Source of the DNA: Aeromicrobium sp. A1-2
Lineage (GTDB): Bacteria; Actinomycetota; Actinomycetes; Propionibacteriales; Nocardioidaceae
Assembly (NCBI RefSeq): GCF_003443875.1
Contig: NZ_CP027482.1
Span: forward strand, 2,294,001-2,358,000
Length of the DNA stretch: 64,000 nucleotides
Direction: 5' to 3'
Part shown: positions 47,581 through 56,116 of the stretch, piece after piece
Position numbering within the stretch: the stretch's first letter is position 1
Layout: every line of letters starts with the position of its first letter
Notes under the pieces: generated by a model
The model's database searches: none
Told to the model about the DNA's origin: nothing
Seen by the model: the letters and a program-made list of their open reading frames with translations, nothing else
Program-made: the position numbers and the translations under genes

Positions 47581-48987
47581 CTAGCAGGTGGCTTCGAGGT
47601 CATCAGCATTGTTGGACGCCCGACCCGAGGTGTCCTTGGTGGCCGAGGGATTTGGTGCTTTCGTGGCCTCGGACTTGTCGATGGCTTTCTGGATCGCGGC
47701 TTGGATCGCCGGGAAATCAGGCGCCACTGGGTTGAACTGGGGCGGAACGACCGAGACGGTCCGGATCTTGTTGCCGCGAGACTTCAGCGCGAGATCAGCG
47801 AACTGGCCGAGCTCCTTAGCCGGGATGTTGGTGCTCAGCAGCTCCTTGCCGGAATCGGCGATCTTCGTCGCGTTGAACAGGACCGTCTGCGGGCTGAGCT
47901 GACCCGCCATCGCGGCCATGAGGCACTTCTGCCGGCCCATGCGGGTGTAGTCGTCGGACTCGACCCGGCTGCGGGCGTACCAGAGCGCCTTCTGCCCATC
48001 GAGCTTCTGCTCGCCCGGCTCGATGTAGACGTTCTTGTAGGCATCGTCGTGGCCGAACATCGCGATGCGGTTCTTGACGTCGATGGTCACTCCGCCGACG
48101 GCGTTGACGAGTCCCTTAAAGCCGTTGAGGTTGACCATGACGTAGTAGTTGATCTTCAGGTCGGTGACGCCTTGGACCGCATCGATCGTGGCGTCGAGGC
48201 CCGGATCCGCGCTGTCGGGGTAGAGGTCGGTACGATTCTGGGCCGTCGTGTGGACCGCGTTGAGCAGGCACTCGGAGCCACAGTTGTAGCCGTACGGATA
48301 GATCGTCCGCATCGGCGAGCCCTCGGAGAACGGCACGTTCTGCAGGTTGCGCGGCAGCGAAACCAGGACCACCTTGCCGGTGTCGGCGTCGATGCTGGCG
48401 ACGGTCAATGAGTCCGGTCGCACGCCGGTGCGGTCGGCTCGAGCATCCGAACCGACCAGCAGGATGTTGTAGCGGCCCTTGAGCGGCGCCGAGGTCTCCG
48501 TCGCCTTGAAGACCGTCTTGACGGTCTCCCGGGAGACCTGGATGAGCTGCGAAGCGTACGCCGTAGAACCCGCGACGCCGCCGATGATGGCGAGGTTGAG
48601 CACGGTGATGACGGCCGCCCGCGCGAAGTTGAGCCGGAACGGGGACCCGAGCCGCCACGCATCGACGAACAGCACAACCCACAGCACTGCGACGACCACC
48701 ATGGCGGCTCGCGCCAGCAGCAGGAGATCCGGATCGGTGAACCAGCCCAGCACTTCCGCGCGATCCGTACGGGTCTTCCACAGCAGGTATCCACCGGCAC
48801 CGACGACGCCGAGCCACACCGTGACGGCGAACCATCCGACGCCGCGCCTGCCGGCCATGATGTGCCCGGATCCGGGCACCACGATCGTCATGAGGCACAG
48901 CGTCAACGCGCGACGAAAACGGACGCGCGGCGAATCCAGATGATTGTCCTGGTAGCCGCGGCCCAACAGACTCGCGCGATGTGACAT
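47581..48987 (-). CDS. LytR-CpsA-Psr (LCP) family protein with multi-TM N-terminus
   Basis: 468 aa. Four to five membrane segments over the first 170 residues, starting from RFRRALTLCLMTIVVPGSG, then an extracytoplasmic LCP domain (about 178-375; NILLVGSDARADRTGVRPDSLTV, SLPRNLQNVPF, WYARSRVESDDYTRMGRQ). LCP enzymes transfer polyprenyl-linked wall polymers to peptidoglycan. The tail is Ser/Ala/Asn-rich and ends NADDLEATC. ATG at 48987 has GAGGG upstream. Paralogous to the next gene, 104 bases away. Confidence 0.9.
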   Translation of the reverse strand: MSHRASLLGRGYQDNHLDSPRVRFRRALTLCLMTIVVPGSGHIMAGRRGVGWFAVTVWLGVVGAGGYLLWKTRTDRAEVLGWFTDPDLLLLARAAMVVVAVLWVVLFVDAWRLGSPFRLNFARAAVITVLNLAIIGGVAGSTAYASQLIQVSRETVKTVFKATETSAPLKGRYNILLVGSDARADRTGVRPDSLTVASIDADTGKVVLVSLPRNLQNVPFSEGSPMRTIYPYGYNCGSECLLNAVHTTAQNRTDLYPDSADPGLDATIDAVQGVTDLKINYYVMVNLNGFKGLVNAVGGVTIDVKNRIAMFGHDDAYKNVYIEPGEQKLDGQKALWYARSRVESDDYTRMGRQKCLMAAMAGQLSPQTVLFNATKIADSGKELLSTNIPAKELGQFADLALKSRGNKIRTVSVVPPQFNPVAPDFPAIQAAIQKAIDKSEATKAPNPSATKDTSGRASNNADDLEATC

Positions 48988-49091
48988 GCGTTCCCTCACG
49001 GAATGACCGACGAAGTATCCATTATCACCGACAGCCGGGGCGAACCTGTCATCGTCCCCACGATCTTAGGGATGCTTCAGGCTGAACGAGG

Positions 49092-50525
49092 TCAGCAGGT
49101 GGCGCCGAGATCCGCGCTCTGGTTGGCCTTGCGCGGATCCTTGGCGTCGTCCGTGGTCGAAGGCATCGACAAGGTGGCCTGCGTGATGCCGACCTTGGCC
49201 GTGCTGTTTCCCTCGGCCTTGGCGATCGCGCCGTCGACCAGCGTCCGGACCTTCTTGAAGTCCGGGTTGCCCGTGTAGATCACCGGCGGTACGAGCGAGA
49301 CCGTCGACACCTTCTCGGTCTTGGCCTTGAGGGCCAGGCCGACGAACACATCCAGATCCTGCTTGGGGATGTCGGTCGTCAGCAGTGCCTTGCTCGACGT
49401 GGCGATCTTCTCCACGTTCAGGAGCACCTTCTGGGGGCTGAGCTGCTGGAGCATCGCGTTCATGACGCATTTCTGCCGACCCATGCGGGAGAAGTCGTCG
49501 TTCTGCACGCGGCTGCGGGAGTACCACAGTGTCTGCGAACCGTTGAGCTTCTGGTCCCCCGCCTCGATCCAGCCGCGGATCGGCGAGCCGATGCCGCCGA
49601 TCGCAGTGCGCTCCTTGACATTCATCCGTACGCCGCCGACGGCATCGACCAGGGTGGCGAAGCCGTGCATATTGACCAGCGCATAGTAATTGAGCTTGAG
49701 GCCGGTGATCTCCTCGACCGCGCCCATCGTTGCCTTGATTCCTGGGTCCTTCTCCCCGAACAGCTTCGCATGGTCGTTGGCCCACGTGTTGACCCCGTTG
49801 AGCTCACACCCCTCGCAGTCGAAGCCGTGGGGGGATTGCTTGTTCATGACCGATCCCGAGGGGAACGGAACGTCCTGCAGGTTGCGAGGGAGGCCAACCA
49901 ACACCGTGCGACCGGTGTCGCGATCGATGCTGGCGACCGTCAACGAATCGGGGCGCAGACCACTGCGATCAGGGCCGGAGTCACCGCCCAGCAACAGGAC
50001 GTTGTAGCGGCCGTCCTGTGGCTTGGACACCGTGTCCGCGACGAAGACGCTGTCGATGAAGGATGTCTGGACCGCGACCAGGTGCGCGGCGAAGAACATC
50101 GTCCCGGCGGTCACGAAGCACAGGCTCGCGTTGAGGCCGGTCATCCAGAGCCGGTGCCGCCGGGCCAGCTCGCGCGGCCGACCGAGCCGCCAGGCATCGA
50201 TCAGCAGCGCGACCCACGCGATGGCGCCGGCGATCAGGACCCATCGGCCGATGGTCAACAGACGCGTGTCCAGAGCGAGCGACAGCAGGCCCTGTCGCGA
50301 CGTCAGCAGCATGAACAGCACCATCACACCGAACGCGAGGAAACCAAGCCAGACCCGGACGGCGATCCGGCCCACCTGCTTGTTGCCCATGACGAGCTGG
50401 GCCGAGCCGGGCATGACGAGAGTCATGGCCGTGAGGGTCAGTGCGCGGCGGAACTGGATGCGAGCCGAGGTATCGGCGGGGCGGGCATAGGACCCACCCA
50501 ACACACTCGAGCGAACGTCAGACAT
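49092..50525 (-). CDS. LytR-CpsA-Psr (LCP) family protein with multi-TM N-terminus
   Basis: 477 aa, a paralogue of the 47.6 kb gene with the same design: IQFRRALTLTAMTLVMPGSA, several membrane segments, then the LCP domain (NVLLLGGDSGPDRSGLRPDSLTVASID, GLPRNLQDVPFPSG, WYSRSRVQNDDFSRMGRQK). The C-terminus SADLGATC mirrors the ADDLEATC end of its neighbour. Extracytoplasmic cysteines (DCEGCEL) could pair with the terminal one. The pair likely arose by tandem duplication. Confidence 0.9.
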   Translation of the reverse strand: MSDVRSSVLGGSYARPADTSARIQFRRALTLTAMTLVMPGSAQLVMGNKQVGRIAVRVWLGFLAFGVMVLFMLLTSRQGLLSLALDTRLLTIGRWVLIAGAIAWVALLIDAWRLGRPRELARRHRLWMTGLNASLCFVTAGTMFFAAHLVAVQTSFIDSVFVADTVSKPQDGRYNVLLLGGDSGPDRSGLRPDSLTVASIDRDTGRTVLVGLPRNLQDVPFPSGSVMNKQSPHGFDCEGCELNGVNTWANDHAKLFGEKDPGIKATMGAVEEITGLKLNYYALVNMHGFATLVDAVGGVRMNVKERTAIGGIGSPIRGWIEAGDQKLNGSQTLWYSRSRVQNDDFSRMGRQKCVMNAMLQQLSPQKVLLNVEKIATSSKALLTTDIPKQDLDVFVGLALKAKTEKVSTVSLVPPVIYTGNPDFKKVRTLVDGAIAKAEGNSTAKVGITQATLSMPSTTDDAKDPRKANQSADLGATC

Positions 50526-50680
50526 GGTGTCCTCACGTGGGAAGAGGCTGAGGCGATTCTCAGTATCCACACAAACCCTCGATCTGAGGTTGAGGGCGCG
50601 CCGCGAGTCGCCGGAATTTCACAGCTGACCCTGCTCGTCGTTGCCATGACCGCCGCCCGGGTTCGGGTACGGTCATCCTC

Positions 50681-51799
50681 ATGTCAGACCAGCGCCCCGA
50701 GGGCGGATACGGGTGGTTGTACGGCGAGGACCAGCCGACCCGGTCCACGCCCACACGGGCCGGCTCCGACCTGCCACCGCCGAATCTGCCTCCGCCCGGA
50801 CGTCGCGTCGGCGGAGCCGAGCCACCCGCGCCTCGAAAGCCCCGCAAGAAGCGCGGCATCGGTCGGGTCCTCGGATTCCTCCTGCTGGCCTGGATCGTGT
50901 TCCTCGTCGCTGTCCCGGTGTGGGCCTGGGGCCAGATCGAGAAGGTCGACGCCTCTCCCGCGAGCGGGCGTCCTGCCACCCAGCCCGGTACGACGTACCT
51001 TTTGGTCGGCTCCGACAGCCGCCGCGGACTGACCGAGGCCGAGCAGAAGGAGCTCACGACCGGAGGAGACAGCGGCGGGCGCGGTCGCACCGACACGATC
51101 ATGCTGCTGCACACGGGCAGCGGGCCGAGCCTGTTGATGTCGCTCCCCCGCGACTCGATCGTCGACATCCCCGGTTACGGCCGGACCAAGATCAACGCGG
51201 CCTACGCCTTCGGCGGCCCGAAGCTCCTGGTGCAGACGATCGAGGAGAACACCGGCATCCGTGTCGATGACTACATCGAGGTCGGTTTCGGCGGTCTGGT
51301 CAAGGTCGTCGACTCGCTTGGCGGAGTCCAGATCTGTCCCAAGGAGCGGCTCAAGGACAAGGACTCCGGGCTCGACGTGCAGAAGGGTTGCCAGACCGCC
51401 GACGGCAAGACGGCTCTGGCCTACTCACGCAACCGGCACACGTACGCGACTCAGGACATCCAGCGGGTGCAGAGCCAGCGTGAGGTGCTCGGATCGATTG
51501 CTGCCAAGGCCAAGTCCCCGTGGACCGTGGTCAACCCCTTGCGCTACCTGAGCGTCGCCAAGGGTGCCTCCGGCTCGCTGCAGATCGGCGACGACGTCGG
51601 ACCCATCTCGCTGTTCCGCTTTGCCCTCGCGCTGTCCGCGGCGATGGGCGGCGAGGGCCTCAGCTGCACGGTCCCCCTGCGTGACTTCGCGGTCACCTGG
51701 GATCCCGAGCGGGCGCCCAAGATGTTCGACTACATCAAGAAGGACCGCACCGACCAGATCGGCAGCCTGTGCACCAAGGACGGCCTGCCCAAGCCCTGA
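50681..51799 (+). CDS. LytR-CpsA-Psr (LCP) family protein, single-TM type
   Basis: 372 aa of the ordinary LCP layout: a cytoplasmic Pro-rich start (about 1-58), one membrane segment (about 63-84), and the LCP domain ([64 protein letters not shown]). The Arg/Asp residues of the pyrophosphate site are in place. Divergent from the other two LCP genes and 25 bases before dapD. Confidence 0.92.
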   Translation: MSDQRPEGGYGWLYGEDQPTRSTPTRAGSDLPPPNLPPPGRRVGGAEPPAPRKPRKKRGIGRVLGFLLLAWIVFLVAVPVWAWGQIEKVDASPASGRPATQPGTTYLLVGSDSRRGLTEAEQKELTTGGDSGGRGRTDTIMLLHTGSGPSLLMSLPRDSIVDIPGYGRTKINAAYAFGGPKLLVQTIEENTGIRVDDYIEVGFGGLVKVVDSLGGVQICPKERLKDKDSGLDVQKGCQTADGKTALAYSRNRHTYATQDIQRVQSQREVLGSIAAKAKSPWTVVNPLRYLSVAKGASGSLQIGDDVGPISLFRFALALSAAMGGEGLSCTVPLRDFAVTWDPERAPKMFDYIKKDRTDQIGSLCTKDGLPKP

Positions 51800-51824
51800 G
51801 GCGCTCCCCGATAGGTTTGGCCGC

Positions 51825-52769
51825 ATGACTTCTGTGGATCACCCCGGCGCACACGCCTACGGCATCGCGACCCTCACGACGGACAACACGGTGCTCGACG
51901 TCTGGTATCCCGAGCCACGGCTCGGCGCGGCGCCCGCCGGAGAGGCCGAGCCGGTCGAGCTCGCTGCGCTCGCGGGCCACGACGAGATCCGCCTGGTGCA
52001 CACCGCTGTGGTGCACACCGTGGTTCCCGACCTGCAGCAGCCGCCGACGGATGCGTACGACGTCTATCTACGGCTGCACCTGCTGTCGCACCGCCTCGTC
52101 GCCCCGCACGGCCAGAACCTCGACGGCCTGTTCGGCCTGCTGACCAACGTCGTGTGGACCTCGATGGGTCCGTGCGCGGTCGATGACTTCGAGTCGACCC
52201 GCACGCGGGCGCGGGCAGCGCGACAGCACGTCCAGGTCAGCAGCATCGACAAGTTCCCCCGCATGACCGACTACGTCGTACCGTCTGGCGTCCGCATCGG
52301 TGACGCCGACCGGGTCCGCCTCGGAGCCCACCTGGCCGCCGGCACGACCGTCATGCACGAAGGCTTTGTGAACTTCAACGCCGGCACGCTCGGCACAGCC
52401 ATGGTCGAGGGTCGGATCTCCGCAGGCGTCGTGGTCGGCAACGGATCCGACGTCGGCGGCGGCGCATCGATCATGGGCACCCTGTCCGGTGGCGGCAAAC
52501 AGGTCGTCAGCGTCGGCGAGAACTGCCTGATCGGCGCGAACGCCGGTATCGGCATCTCCCTGGGTGACGACTGCGTCGTCGCGGCCGGGACGTACGTGAC
52601 GGCAGGTTCGAAGGTCACGATGCCCGATGGTGCTGTCGTCAAGGCCGCCGACCTGTCCGGTCAGGACGGCATCCTGTTCCTCACCAACAGCCAGACCGGC
52701 GCGATCGAGGCACGGCCGCGCGGCGAGCGCACCGGGATCGAGCTCAACGCCGCGCTGCACGCCAACTAG
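51825..52769 (+). CDS. dapD: Tetrahydrodipicolinate N-succinyltransferase
   Basis: 314 aa, the length of actinobacterial DapD. N-terminal helical domain, then left-handed beta-helix hexapeptide repeats (about 145-275; for example [52 protein letters not shown]) and a C-terminal strand region. It makes N-succinyl-2-amino-6-ketopimelate, the substrate of DapC encoded nearby, in the route to diaminopimelate and lysine. Confidence 0.96.
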   Translation: MTSVDHPGAHAYGIATLTTDNTVLDVWYPEPRLGAAPAGEAEPVELAALAGHDEIRLVHTAVVHTVVPDLQQPPTDAYDVYLRLHLLSHRLVAPHGQNLDGLFGLLTNVVWTSMGPCAVDDFESTRTRARAARQHVQVSSIDKFPRMTDYVVPSGVRIGDADRVRLGAHLAAGTTVMHEGFVNFNAGTLGTAMVEGRISAGVVVGNGSDVGGGASIMGTLSGGGKQVVSVGENCLIGANAGIGISLGDDCVVAAGTYVTAGSKVTMPDGAVVKAADLSGQDGILFLTNSQTGAIEARPRGERTGIELNAALHAN

Positions 52770-52771
52770 CC

Positions 52772-53596
52772 GTGCGGTTCCGCTGGTTCGTCGCGCTCGG
52801 GCTGGTCGCCGCCGGCGTGCTGGTCGCGACGACCTTGCGCGACCGTACGCCGCTGCGCAGCGAGTTCTGCGTGGCCGAGGTCGGCACGGTGCGCGCACAG
52901 GTCGATCTGGAGCAAGGACAGTGGAGCGCGCTGATGGCCGCGGTCGCTCAGCGCCGGGGCCTGTCGCCACGCGCCACGACGATTGCGATCGCGACGGCGT
53001 TCCAGGAGTCCAAGATCCACAACATCGACTACGGCGACCGCGACTCGCTGGGGCTGTTCCAGCAGCGCCCCTCGCAGGGCTGGGGCAGCATCGAGCAGGT
53101 CACCGACCCCCTCTACGCGATCGGTGCGTTCTACGACGCCCTCGTCAAGGTCGAGGGATACGGCTCGATGGAGATCACCGAAGCAGCACAGCGGGTGCAG
53201 CGCTCAGCATTCCCCGGCGCCTACGCCCAGCACGAGGACTACGCCCGTGCGCTCGCCTCGACTTTGCGCGGCTACAGCCCGGCGGAATTCACCTGCCAGA
53301 TCAACCCCACGGGCGGCGGCAGCCTCACCGCGGTCAAGCGGGACGTCACAGCGGCTTTCGGTGCCATCGAGGTCACGACGAACGGTGATGAGGCGGCGTA
53401 CCCGCTGAGCGGCAAGTCCGCCGACGTGAAGGCGCGAGGGTGGGCCATCGCCCACTACCTGGTCGGCAACGCGTCGAACCTGGGCATCAGCACGGTCTCG
53501 TTCGGCAACCGGCAATGGGATGCCGCCGACTCCGACGAAGGATGGACACCGCGGTCCGGCGTGGACTCCGACATCGTGCGAGTCTCGACCAACTGA
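52772..53596 (+). CDS. Membrane-anchored lysozyme/transglycosylase-like protein
   Basis: 274 aa, GTG start two bases after dapD. One membrane anchor (about 5-21) and an extracytoplasmic domain with ATAFQESKIHNIDYGD (candidate Glu79) and SLGLFQQRPSQGWGS (92-106), a pair reminiscent of the ES...GLxQ motifs of lytic transglycosylases. A second region (about 195-274) may hold another fold. Activity on peptidoglycan is inference; I do not know a characterised member. Its position between dapD and dapC is in keeping with wall metabolism. Confidence 0.75.
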   Translation: MRFRWFVALGLVAAGVLVATTLRDRTPLRSEFCVAEVGTVRAQVDLEQGQWSALMAAVAQRRGLSPRATTIAIATAFQESKIHNIDYGDRDSLGLFQQRPSQGWGSIEQVTDPLYAIGAFYDALVKVEGYGSMEITEAAQRVQRSAFPGAYAQHEDYARALASTLRGYSPAEFTCQINPTGGGSLTAVKRDVTAAFGAIEVTTNGDEAAYPLSGKSADVKARGWAIAHYLVGNASNLGISTVSFGNRQWDAADSDEGWTPRSGVDSDIVRVSTN

Positions 53597-53608
53597 GCGG
53601 AACCGCTC
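53595..53608. terminator. Hairpin between convergent genes
   Basis: GAGCGG-AA-CCGCTC (53595-53608), starting inside the stop codon of the lysozyme-like gene and lying 10 bases from the end of dapC. The loop is only two bases and no T-run follows, so it is a modest candidate. Confidence 0.4.
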
Positions 53609-53617
53609 GACCAGAAG

Positions 53618-54727
53618 TCAGACCAGACGGTCGACTGCGGCCGCGACGCGCTCGTCGGTTGCGGTGAACGCAACCCGCACGTGCCGCCCGCCAGCCGTGC
53701 CGTAGAAGTCGCCGGGCGCTGCAAGGATGCCGCGCTCGGCTAGCCAGTCGATCGTGTCGCGGCACGGTTCTCCGCGGGTCATCCAGAGGTAGAGCGCACC
53801 CTCGGAGTGCTCGATCGTGAAACCGGCCGCCTCGAAGGCCTGCCGCAGGGTTGCTCGCCGCGCGGCGTACGTCTCCCGCTGCCGGTCGACGTGCGTGTCG
53901 TCTGCGAGCGCCGCGGTCATCGCCGCCTGTACGGGCGTTGGCACCATGAAGCCCAACTGCTTGCGCACCGCGAGCAGCTCCTCGACGATCGTCTGATCGC
54001 CAGTCACGAAGGCATCGCGGTAGCCCGCGAGGTTGGAACGCTTGGAGAGCGAGTGGACCGCCAGAAGGCCTTCGAACGAGCCGCCACAGACGTCGGGATG
54101 CAGCACCGACACCGGTGAGCCCTCCCAGGCGAACTCGAGATAGCACTCGTCGGACACGACCAGGGTGCCGCGCTCACGCGCCCAGTCGACGACCTTGCGC
54201 AGGTGGTCGGGAGGAAGGATCCGGCCGCTGGGGTTGCCGGGCGAGTTGACATAGATGATCGCCGGGACGCGAGGCCCCAGGGACAATGTGGAGTCTGACG
54301 CGATGACCTCGCAGCCGGCGTATCGGGCCCCCACCTCGTACGTCGGATAGGCCAGCGCGGGCACGACGACCAGGTCGCCCGAGCCCAGTCCCAGCTGGGC
54401 CGGAAGGTTGGCGATGAGCTCCTTGGAGCCGACCGTCGGCAGCACCTGTCCGGCGTCTAGCCCGGTCACACCGAAGCGGCGCCCGAGCCAGTCGACCGCG
54501 GCCTGGCGCAGCGAGTCGGGACCGAACACCGTGGGGTAGCCCGGGGCATCCGCCGCGTCGACGAGGGCCTGACGGGCAACGTCGGGCGTCGGGTCCACGG
54601 GCGTGCCGATCGACAGGTCGATGATCCCACCGGGATGCTCGCCGGCACGAGCCTTCGCTGCGGCGATCGTGTCCCACGGGAAGTCCGGGAACCTCGCCGA
54701 GACCCGGCCGAAGCCGCGAGGGGTCAT
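53618..54727 (-). CDS. dapC: Succinyldiaminopimelate transaminase
   Basis: 369 aa fold-type I aminotransferase. The PLP lysine is in HSLSKRSNLAGYRDAF, and other class I/II marks are IIYVNSPGNPSGRIL and LVVSDECYLEFAW. The start MTPRGFGRVSARFPDFPWD is typical of actinobacterial DapC. It produces N-succinyl-diaminopimelate for lysine and peptidoglycan. The ATG overlaps the stop of fdxA, a pairing common in actinobacteria. Confidence 0.93.
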   Translation of the reverse strand: MTPRGFGRVSARFPDFPWDTIAAAKARAGEHPGGIIDLSIGTPVDPTPDVARQALVDAADAPGYPTVFGPDSLRQAAVDWLGRRFGVTGLDAGQVLPTVGSKELIANLPAQLGLGSGDLVVVPALAYPTYEVGARYAGCEVIASDSTLSLGPRVPAIIYVNSPGNPSGRILPPDHLRKVVDWARERGTLVVSDECYLEFAWEGSPVSVLHPDVCGGSFEGLLAVHSLSKRSNLAGYRDAFVTGDQTIVEELLAVRKQLGFMVPTPVQAAMTAALADDTHVDRQRETYAARRATLRQAFEAAGFTIEHSEGALYLWMTRGEPCRDTIDWLAERGILAAPGDFYGTAGGRHVRVAFTATDERVAAAVDRLV

Positions 54728-55047
54728 TCCTGGATCTGCGGAGGAAGCGCGGCGATCAACGGGTGGTCCTTGTCGATCACGCCGAGCTTGGCCGCGCCAC
54801 CGGGTGAACCGATGTCGTCGAAGAAGTCGACGTTCGCAGCGTAGTAGTCCTTCCACTCCGGCGGAGTGTCGTCTTCGTAGAAGATCGCCTCCACCGGGCA
54901 GACCGGCTCACAAGCACCGCAGTCGACGCACTCGTCGGGCTGGATGTAGAGCATCCGGTTGCCCTCGTAGATGCAGTCCACGGGACACTCGTCCACACAA
55001 GCGCGGTCCTTGAGATCCACACACGGCTGGGCGATCACGTACGTCAC
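54724..55047 (-). CDS. fdxA: 7Fe-type ferredoxin
   Basis: 107 aa. TYVIAQPCVDLKDRACVDECPVDC followed by CVDCGACEPVCPVEA, giving the seven-plus cysteines of a [3Fe-4S][4Fe-4S] ferredoxin. GTG at 55047 has GGAG at good distance; the nearby ATG at 55053 is too close to that site. Electron donor of unknown partner. Coupled to dapC by ATGA. Confidence 0.95.
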   Translation of the reverse strand: MTYVIAQPCVDLKDRACVDECPVDCIYEGNRMLYIQPDECVDCGACEPVCPVEAIFYEDDTPPEWKDYYAANVDFFDDIGSPGGAAKLGVIDKDHPLIAALPPQIQE

Positions 55048-55142
55048 GAGCATTTCTCCTTCGACGAGCTGGTCCCAGTATCCCGAACGCCTCACGGCCA
55101 CCGGACACAAGGTCCACCTCAACGGCATGGAAGTCTTGAGTC

Positions 55143-56102
55143 ATGACTCTAGACGGCTCGGCGGTGGGGCGGCGCATCGTCGTGCGTCATGAGACAGGTG
55201 GTGTCGGACCATCGGGCGGGCCCGAGCTCAACGACGTCCTCGGACGGGTCGTCGCGGTCGACCAGCAGACCGTCCAGGTCGAGCTGCGCGATGGTCGCAT
55301 CCGCGAGATCGACCTCACTGCCATCACCACCTGGAAACCCGTCCCGGAGCGTCCGGCGCGCCGCCGGCGCGCCGCCGCCATCAGCGCTGATGACCTCACC
55401 CGGATCACCTCACGCGGTTGGCCCGCGATCGACTCGGCACAGCTTGGCGACTGGGAGCTGCGGGCCTCTCGCGGTTTTACCGGGCGCGGCAACTCCGTCG
55501 CGGTCCACGGCTCCGCGGGCCTGCCGTTCGTCGATGCGGTCGACCAGGTGCGCAATTTCTATGCCACGCACAAGATCCCGGCGCTGGCCCAGCTCGTCGT
55601 CGGCTCATCAGCCGAGCGCGAGTTCCTGGACGCAGGCTGGGTGCCGAAGCGCGACTACTACGGCGGTGCTGTGGTCCAGGTCGCTGACCTGCACGCCACC
55701 TATCCGCGCGATCGCGAGGCCGTCGTCAGCGACGTCGTCGATGACGAGTGGCTGGCTGCCTATCGCCGCGCCGACGAAGACCCTGTGACCGCACGCGAGG
55801 TCTTGCAGGCACCCCGCACGGTCGGATTCGTCTCGATCGGCACGCCGGTGCGAGCGATCGCGCGGATCGTCGTGACCGGCGAGTGGGCCGGCATCTCCGC
55901 CGTGGAGGTCGATCCGGATGCCCGTCGCCAAGGCCTGGGTCGTCGCATCGTCGACACCTCGCTGGCCTGGGCCGTCGAGCACGGCGCCGACAAGGCCTAC
56001 CTGCAGACCATGCGCTCGAACTGGGTCGCGCTCGCGCTCTACGAGCCGTACGGCTTCGTGGACCACCACGACTACCGTTACCTCGAGCCCCCGTCCCGCT
56101 GA
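55143..56102 (+). CDS. GNAT-family acetyltransferase with N-terminal SH3-like domain
   Basis: 319 aa. The N-terminal part (about 1-75) is a small beta domain (GRRIVVRHETGG, DVLGRVVAVDQQTVQVEL) as in Rv0428c-like proteins. The C-terminal GNAT domain (about 200-315) has the acetyl-CoA loop VDPDARRQGLGRRIVD and LQTMRSNWVALALYEPYGF. The middle holds a degenerate GNAT-like half. The substrate is unknown. Confidence 0.88.
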   Translation: MTLDGSAVGRRIVVRHETGGVGPSGGPELNDVLGRVVAVDQQTVQVELRDGRIREIDLTAITTWKPVPERPARRRRAAAISADDLTRITSRGWPAIDSAQLGDWELRASRGFTGRGNSVAVHGSAGLPFVDAVDQVRNFYATHKIPALAQLVVGSSAEREFLDAGWVPKRDYYGGAVVQVADLHATYPRDREAVVSDVVDDEWLAAYRRADEDPVTAREVLQAPRTVGFVSIGTPVRAIARIVVTGEWAGISAVEVDPDARRQGLGRRIVDTSLAWAVEHGADKAYLQTMRSNWVALALYEPYGFVDHHDYRYLEPPSR

Positions 56103-56116
56103 GAGCGGAGCCGGTG

